Source: Trichormus variabilis 0441
GTDB lineage: Bacteria > Cyanobacteriota > Cyanobacteriia > Cyanobacteriales > Nostocaceae
NCBI RefSeq assembly: GCF_009856605.1
Contig: NZ_CP047242.1
Coordinates: forward strand, 804,001-868,000
Length of the DNA: 64,000 nucleotides
Direction of reading: 5' to 3'
Shown: piece by piece, positions 59,122 to 64,000 of the stretch
Layout of the letters: every line of letters starts with the position of its first letter
How positions within the stretch are numbered: the first letter of the stretch is position 1
Notes under the pieces: model-generated
Told to the model about the DNA's origin: nothing
The model's database searches: none
The model's input: only the letters and a program-made list of their open reading frames with translations
Position numbers and translations under genes: made by a program

Positions 59122-62100
59122 CTAATTTAGAGGACTATACTTTGACAATAGATGATTTAAACGCTTGCGTTCGTAATGGGTTAAAACTTGGGCAGATTGT
59201 TCTGATTTTTCTAATTGTTGGTAAATTAAATCTTGTTCAAAGGTTTCTATACGTTCTTTAAGTTCTCCATATAGTTCTTGATAGCTGAACTCATTTGTTA
59301 AGTCTGAGGCAATTTTTTCTCGTTCTTTACCGAGTAATTGACCTTTGAACTGATAATTTCCATGTGCATCTTGAGACAATAATTCCAGAGCGATCGCCAG
59401 CAATAAGGTATCATAAGCCGAGATTAATTCTCTACTGGAACTAATTTCTTCGGGTATTAAATCAGGAATATTTTCCTCTTCTCCTTTCTGAGTACGTTCA
59501 TAACAGTCTCGATAAAACTCTATTTGGCTGAGAAAGTAAACCGGAAAACCTAAAGAACGTACCAAAACACACAGACTACTTTCATCTTCCGCAACAAATG
59601 GAGTTACAGCACGGCTAAAGCGGCTATAAAGTCGGAGTATTTCTTCTTTATCTTTTGCTCCTACCCAAAGTGTAATTTCTGGTTGAGAAGTTGGGTTTAA
59701 GTGAGCGTCGGTATCTTGAAGACGCAACAAGAGTTTCGCACTGTTATAGAGTTGGTTTAATCTAATACTAGCTGTATTTTCTGCGATCAAATCTGATTTT
59801 AAAACGTCTCCAATGGATAACTTACTTAAATGTTCAAACTGCTTTCTGGCAAATAAAACCAGTTTGTTCTGAAATTCTGTCGCGGAAATTTGCCATGCTT
59901 GAGAACGACTAACTTCTTCTTTAGTGAATTTATTGATTGGGAGAGTTTTGAGAATATTTTGATGATAATAAATATCAATATCTGAATTGGTCAAAACAGC
60001 TAATCTAGTTTCTGAATAATTTGTTGATGCTTTATCATGTTGAGCGATTAAAATCTCATATAACTGAGAGAAGTTAGATAAGCTTTGCCGTAAAATCTCG
60101 GTCTTCTGTTTAGATATTTTAATTAAATGATTGGCTACCTCAACGCGGATATTTTGAGCGTAGAGGTCATATTCTAACTTTAATTGCTCATTATAGTTGC
60201 GGCGTAATTCCACGCCAGTAGCTTTTAAACTACTTTCTAGGCGTTTGATTTGTTTTTGAGCTTTTTGAAGGCGATCACGGATGCTGGTACTATATTTAAA
60301 CCAAAGGATACCTAAGTAACTAAGTATACTAACTAAACCCCAAAGTAGGTAATTAAATAAGTTAACCCCTATTTGTTGTAATAATACCCATAAGGTTGAT
60401 TGGCTAAAAAGCCCAGTGAGCAGCAATATCCCAATTAAAGCAATAGCAAAGACAGCAGGTAAAACTATGAGATACAGATAACGAAAACGGTTTTCTTCTG
60501 CTATCAATTCATTTAATTGGTCTGTAGCTATTTCATATTGGTTTTCTAAATAATTTAGTTGTTTTTGCGTTTGACTAATTTCTGTTTGTGCTTTGGAACG
60601 GGCATCTTCAATTACTAATAAGCGAGTTTGTCTAATTTGTTCAAGTTCTGCATTTATAGCTTGGTGATAATCAGCAACTACCACTCTTAGTTGTTCTTGA
60701 ATTTTCTGTAATTCTTGGGTAAGTGCGTCTGAATTAGTTGTAGCCGCCGTCTCTTGTAATTGTTGTCTTTGGGATTTGAGAGTGAAAAATTTATTGAGTA
60801 GCTTTTGGCTATTTTCTTGATTAATTTTTATTTGCAATCGAGTATCTAAAAATGCTTCGGCGGCACGTAGTTCTGTAATCAGATTTTCTGGGCGATCACT
60901 AATAGACTCTGTTTGCAATTCCAAATAAGGATTATTCAAAACATTGAATAGTCTAACAGCTTCATGTAAGCCACTAGTTGCAGCATCCGCATATTGATTA
61001 ATTTTTCTATCTAAAAGTTTGCTTAAGGCGATTTGTGCTTGTTTTCCGCAACTTTCTAGTGTGCGCTTATATGAAATCAGTTCTTTATTTTCAAATTGCT
61101 GATAAGCACGTTGCAATTCCATTCCATATTCTTGAGTCTGACCAGGACGAAGATCAAGACGAGGGCTAAAATCTTGCCAAACTGGTTTACCGTTGTCTCG
61201 TTCTAATTGCTGCAAAGCGTCGTGATAATCTTCGCTGAGGACAAATTCTTTCGCATCTAATAGTAATTGGCGATTCGCTTCGGGAGTTAGTTTTGCTGGG
61301 GGGAGAAATTCCTGGGTGATAATATCGCCCGCTAAGGCTGTACTCAAACGTTCTATAACTATGTCTGCGGGAAAAAATAACTCCCCATAGCCAAATGAAC
61401 TGTAAGCGGGAAGTTTTCCCCGGACTGTATGCGCCCCAATTAACAATCCGCCTGTTTCGGCTTCAACAGTTAATAAACCAGCAAAAGCATCAGCATAACT
61501 ATCTAAATTAACTCCTAGTTCCCCACTTCGTTCGTCAATCAGCCAACAATTATCAAAAGGTGGTCTTTTTTGAGTACCCCTAATGACAACTCCTTTAGTC
61601 ATTTTGTCGTCTAATTGCTTCAGGAGTTGATAAGCTGCACTATAATCCTCAGTTCTGGCTTGGGCAAATAGTCCTGGTAAGAGTATGAAAGCTTCTAAAC
61701 TATGGGGAACATCGGCAAAGTAGACATTAAATAGCCAATGAATTAAGCGGGATAGTTCAAATACTAGTTCTCGCGCCCGATGGTCATTAGCTGAGAACAT
61801 GATGTAGATTCTATACCAAGAACTGATATCAACTCCAGCATTTTTTGCGGCGATCGCTTCTGGTGATTGATTAACTGATTTAATTAAATCAATTAAAGTT
61901 GTTTGCAAATCCTTTGCTGCTTGTTGGAACTGGTTACTTAATTGAGATACAGAAGCTTGTCTAGCGTTTGTCAAAGCCAGGTCAAAACTCGCATCAGCAA
62001 ACTTATCTAACTCGTTACTAAACCCAAAAGTTTGACCATCCCAAGTGAGAGTGTAAGCCTGAATTAAGCGACTTTGGGCGCTGGGAAGTTGTGTGAGTTG

Positions 62101-62169
62101 CCGCTTGATAGCTGCACATAAAGCGGTACTGTGGGGATCGAGTGCAAGTAAAATAGTTGGTTTTGGCAT
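59122..62169 (-). CDS. Membrane protein with degenerate tubulin-like N-domain and long coiled coil
   Basis: 1015 aa. The N-terminal ~330 residues follow the order of bacterial/archaeal tubulin-like proteins (ISSWYRIYIMFSANDHRARE; LEAFILLPGLFAQ; YSAAYQLLKQLD; PFDNCWLIDERSGELGVNLD), but the glycine-rich GGTGSG nucleotide loop is missing. Residues about 370-560 are predicted helical coiled coil. Two transmembrane helices lie at about 564-586 (YLYLIVLPAVFAIALIGILL) and 600-622 (LFNYLLWGLVSILSYLGILW). A second coiled coil and a helical C-terminus follow. It lies 86 bp downstream of the next gene on the same strand, so likely part of one operon. Function is unknown; membrane anchoring of a filament system is inference. 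Confidence 0.6.
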   Translation of the reverse strand: MPKPTILLALDPHSTALCAAIKRQLTQLPSAQSRLIQAYTLTWDGQTFGFSNELDKFADASFDLALTNARQASVSQLSNQFQQAAKDLQTTLIDLIKSVNQSPEAIAAKNAGVDISSWYRIYIMFSANDHRARELVFELSRLIHWLFNVYFADVPHSLEAFILLPGLFAQARTEDYSAAYQLLKQLDDKMTKGVVIRGTQKRPPFDNCWLIDERSGELGVNLDSYADAFAGLLTVEAETGGLLIGAHTVRGKLPAYSSFGYGELFFPADIVIERLSTALAGDIITQEFLPPAKLTPEANRQLLLDAKEFVLSEDYHDALQQLERDNGKPVWQDFSPRLDLRPGQTQEYGMELQRAYQQFENKELISYKRTLESCGKQAQIALSKLLDRKINQYADAATSGLHEAVRLFNVLNNPYLELQTESISDRPENLITELRAAEAFLDTRLQIKINQENSQKLLNKFFTLKSQRQQLQETAATTNSDALTQELQKIQEQLRVVVADYHQAINAELEQIRQTRLLVIEDARSKAQTEISQTQKQLNYLENQYEIATDQLNELIAEENRFRYLYLIVLPAVFAIALIGILLLTGLFSQSTLWVLLQQIGVNLFNYLLWGLVSILSYLGILWFKYSTSIRDRLQKAQKQIKRLESSLKATGVELRRNYNEQLKLEYDLYAQNIRVEVANHLIKISKQKTEILRQSLSNFSQLYEILIAQHDKASTNYSETRLAVLTNSDIDIYYHQNILKTLPINKFTKEEVSRSQAWQISATEFQNKLVLFARKQFEHLSKLSIGDVLKSDLIAENTASIRLNQLYNSAKLLLRLQDTDAHLNPTSQPEITLWVGAKDKEEILRLYSRFSRAVTPFVAEDESSLCVLVRSLGFPVYFLSQIEFYRDCYERTQKGEEENIPDLIPEEISSSRELISAYDTLLLAIALELLSQDAHGNYQFKGQLLGKEREKIASDLTNEFSYQELYGELKERIETFEQDLIYQQLEKSEQSAQVLTHYERKRLNHLLSKYSPLN

Positions 62170-62255
62170 GAGGCTAGTACCGCTATGGGAAATTCTAAAT
62201 GCTGATTTTGGCTGAGGAAAACTGAGAATATTTGCTTGATCTAAACCACTATGTA

Positions 62256-63992
62256 TTAACTAATCACATCTAAATCTTCTAGGTAGGAATCAATTTCTTG
62301 AATTTCTAGTTCCACCTGTTCTTTAATTGGTAAACCGACTTTATTATTCTTTATTAGCTCATTGACTTGCTTAATATAGCTTTCCAGCGAAAATCTCGCC
62401 CTTTCTTTATCTTCGTGGGTAATTTTATCAACTTTCTGAGCAATTTCTTTAACTAAAGAAACGTTATTCTTGAAAGCTTTAAATGCTGATCTGCGGTCAT
62501 CACCCAATAGCAATATGCCATCTTCCAATTTTCTTGCTTGGTCTGTGTGTACAAAGTATTGCCGCTTTTGATTGACAATTAATGAATATGGATTAGGTGC
62601 TAAGGCTAAAGCAAACCAACGCAATGCACCCCCGTCATCTTCTGGAGGAATCAAATTTGCCAAATTTGTCCAATTACGGTGTAAGTGTTTGAAGACTTTA
62701 TCGGGATCTAGATAAGCTAACTCCATGTCTTTCATCCCATTTAGGGTAAACAAAGGTACACCTATTTCTATACGAAACAGTGTGAGTTTATGGGGTTCAC
62801 CTGTAGGTACAAAAGAAACATTTCCTTTGCCTTTAGGTAGACGATTAGAAAGGGGTGGATTACTAAAAATAGTATTGTTACTTTCGACTCCGTAGTAATA
62901 AAATTCTGTAATGACGTGTTGCTGTTTGGCTGGAATTTCTGAATCTTGATATTGCCACAAAGGAACTGCAAGTTTACCAAGTTGTTGTAAATCTTCCCCT
63001 GCATCTTCTGGGTTACCATCTGCTAATACTTGCTCAACGTTCATACTAGTGAGTGGACGATAAGTTTCCTCCATAAAGGCTAATATCTCATCCTTGACGT
63101 CTTCTGCTTTTTTATCAGACCAATTAGTTAAACTTTGAGACTTTTCTCGATACCAACGGATGAAATCCTCGCCACTGACTTTGGGGCGTTTCGATTCTAA
63201 ATCAACGCGCTGAATGGTATGAATAAATGGATTATCAGAATTACCTTGGCGGCTAACTTCGGCGTAACTTTGTTCTACATCTCGATAAACTTTATCTAGG
63301 TTGCTGTGTATGCGTTGACATTGTTCTTGAATTTTTTCGATCTTACTTCGCAGTACTCCACAGACTTCTGCTGCTTTATCACAGCGTTTCCAGTGTAAAT
63401 ATATCCGCCACTTTTGGTCAGCCCGTTCTTTATATCTCTGACAAGCTGCTTGGATTGTATTCTTATTAGGAAACCAAGCTTCGGAGGCTTCTTTAATTTT
63501 TTCTTCTTGGGGTTCTAACTTTAAAGTGGAAAAATTAGACTGTGCTTCTTTGGATTTGCGCTGCACATTTTGTTGTAACTCATCTATCTTTTGATAAAGA
63601 ATACTCACGAATTGTAGGGTAGAAGCTAGACCGTTGGGACGGTTCAGACTCCTCTCTAGCCAGTCCAAAATAGTAGCTGTTGCTGCCTTTTCCAAACGAT
63701 GAAAATTCATCGCCAAATCTTTAGCCGTCCGTTGCTCCATTTGATCTAACTGGCGCTTGTACAGTTCTTTAATCGTCGGTAAAGATGTGCGGTCATATTT
63801 CATTTCTCCGATGCGGAATTCTGGTTTGATTTGTCCACCGCGATCGCTCTCTGTCAAACTATCTAATACAGTCGTCGCTTCTCCTAATTTGCAGTCTTGT
63901 AAAAAACGCTCAATTTCGCTGTCTACATCAATATTTGCAGTCGTAGCCATCAACTCATTTTTCAATAAGTTCTGCGTATCTTCTAGTTTCAT
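62256..63992 (-). CDS. Helical protein resembling the C-terminal half of tubulin-like domain proteins
   Basis: 578 aa. Residues about 20-330 are helical and charged. The last ~250 contain beta-rich wording seen at the C-terminal end of bacterial tubulin-like proteins (AVPLWQYQDSE; VSFVPTGEPHKLTLFRIEIG; VPLFTLNGMKDMELAYLD). The ATG at 63992 overlaps an upstream stop as gaATGA, so another gene of the same strand ends at the window edge; it may hold the tubulin-like N-terminal half. Membrane segments are absent, so this protein is cytosolic and could pair with the membrane protein encoded downstream. Family assignment needs a profile search. Confidence 0.5.
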   Translation of the reverse strand: MKLEDTQNLLKNELMATTANIDVDSEIERFLQDCKLGEATTVLDSLTESDRGGQIKPEFRIGEMKYDRTSLPTIKELYKRQLDQMEQRTAKDLAMNFHRLEKAATATILDWLERSLNRPNGLASTLQFVSILYQKIDELQQNVQRKSKEAQSNFSTLKLEPQEEKIKEASEAWFPNKNTIQAACQRYKERADQKWRIYLHWKRCDKAAEVCGVLRSKIEKIQEQCQRIHSNLDKVYRDVEQSYAEVSRQGNSDNPFIHTIQRVDLESKRPKVSGEDFIRWYREKSQSLTNWSDKKAEDVKDEILAFMEETYRPLTSMNVEQVLADGNPEDAGEDLQQLGKLAVPLWQYQDSEIPAKQQHVITEFYYYGVESNNTIFSNPPLSNRLPKGKGNVSFVPTGEPHKLTLFRIEIGVPLFTLNGMKDMELAYLDPDKVFKHLHRNWTNLANLIPPEDDGGALRWFALALAPNPYSLIVNQKRQYFVHTDQARKLEDGILLLGDDRRSAFKAFKNNVSLVKEIAQKVDKITHEDKERARFSLESYIKQVNELIKNNKVGLPIKEQVELEIQEIDSYLEDLDVIS

Positions 63993-64000
63993 TCGCTCAT

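Overview
The window looks like chromosome from a filamentous Nostoc/Anabaena-type cyanobacterium. Evidence: photosystem I PsaD, an isolated pair of carboxysome shell genes, MenD, many GCGATCGC (HIP1) octamers, heptameric short tandem repeats (ttcaaaa, cccctgc), and very large multidomain signalling and Ca-binding proteins. No rRNA, tRNA, CRISPR array or intact insertion sequence was recognised. Species identity is inferred from gene content only.

Layout. 0-10 kb: a CHASE2 nucleotidyl cyclase, two glycosyltransferases, and a two-gene phosphorelay (CBS/GAF/PAS/GAF hybrid kinase plus a response-regulator kinase). Both GAF domains of the hybrid kinase carry the paired cysteines of DXCF-type cyanobacteriochromes. 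10-13 kb: an AT-rich two-gene unit encoding a PD-(D/E)xK nuclease-like domain fused to a ParA ATPase, plus a ParB-like partner, followed by a tail-anchored zinc-ribbon protein. 13-18 kb: menD, a small hypothetical gene, an alpha/beta hydrolase and a ccmK3/ccmK4-type pair. 18-23 kb: sulfate uptake genes (sbpA-cysT-cysW plus a NIL-domain gene) and a divergent second sulfate-binding protein. 23-33 kb: an 1808-aa Ser/Thr kinase-ATPase-His kinase, a cytokinin-dehydrogenase-like flavoprotein, a methyltransferase next to a heme-oxygenase-fold putative diiron enzyme, and a class II amidotransferase. 33-41 kb: trpE, psaD, a DICT-domain histidine kinase and a glycogen-debranching-like glucosidase. 41-58 kb: four giant repeat-rich Ca-binding (RTX/Calx-beta) proteins, including a glycerophosphodiesterase/phytase-like chimera and a nuclease mosaic. 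They look like an extracellular organic-phosphate scavenging set. 58-64 kb: an orphan type II thioesterase and a putative membrane-tethered tubulin-like system cut by the right edge.

Intergenic DNA is rich in small palindromes and MITE-like elements, several present twice in the window. One MITE-like copy ends inside a degenerate reading frame. The strongest candidates for undescribed biology are the nuclease-ParA/ParB pair, the degenerate tubulin-like operon at the right edge, the double-DXCF GAF kinase, and the diiron-oxygenase-fold/methyltransferase pair.

All family assignments are by reading motifs; no database search was run. Several starts were moved from the longest frame to a better ATG or ribosome-binding site (trpE, psaD, cysT and the large RTX genes).
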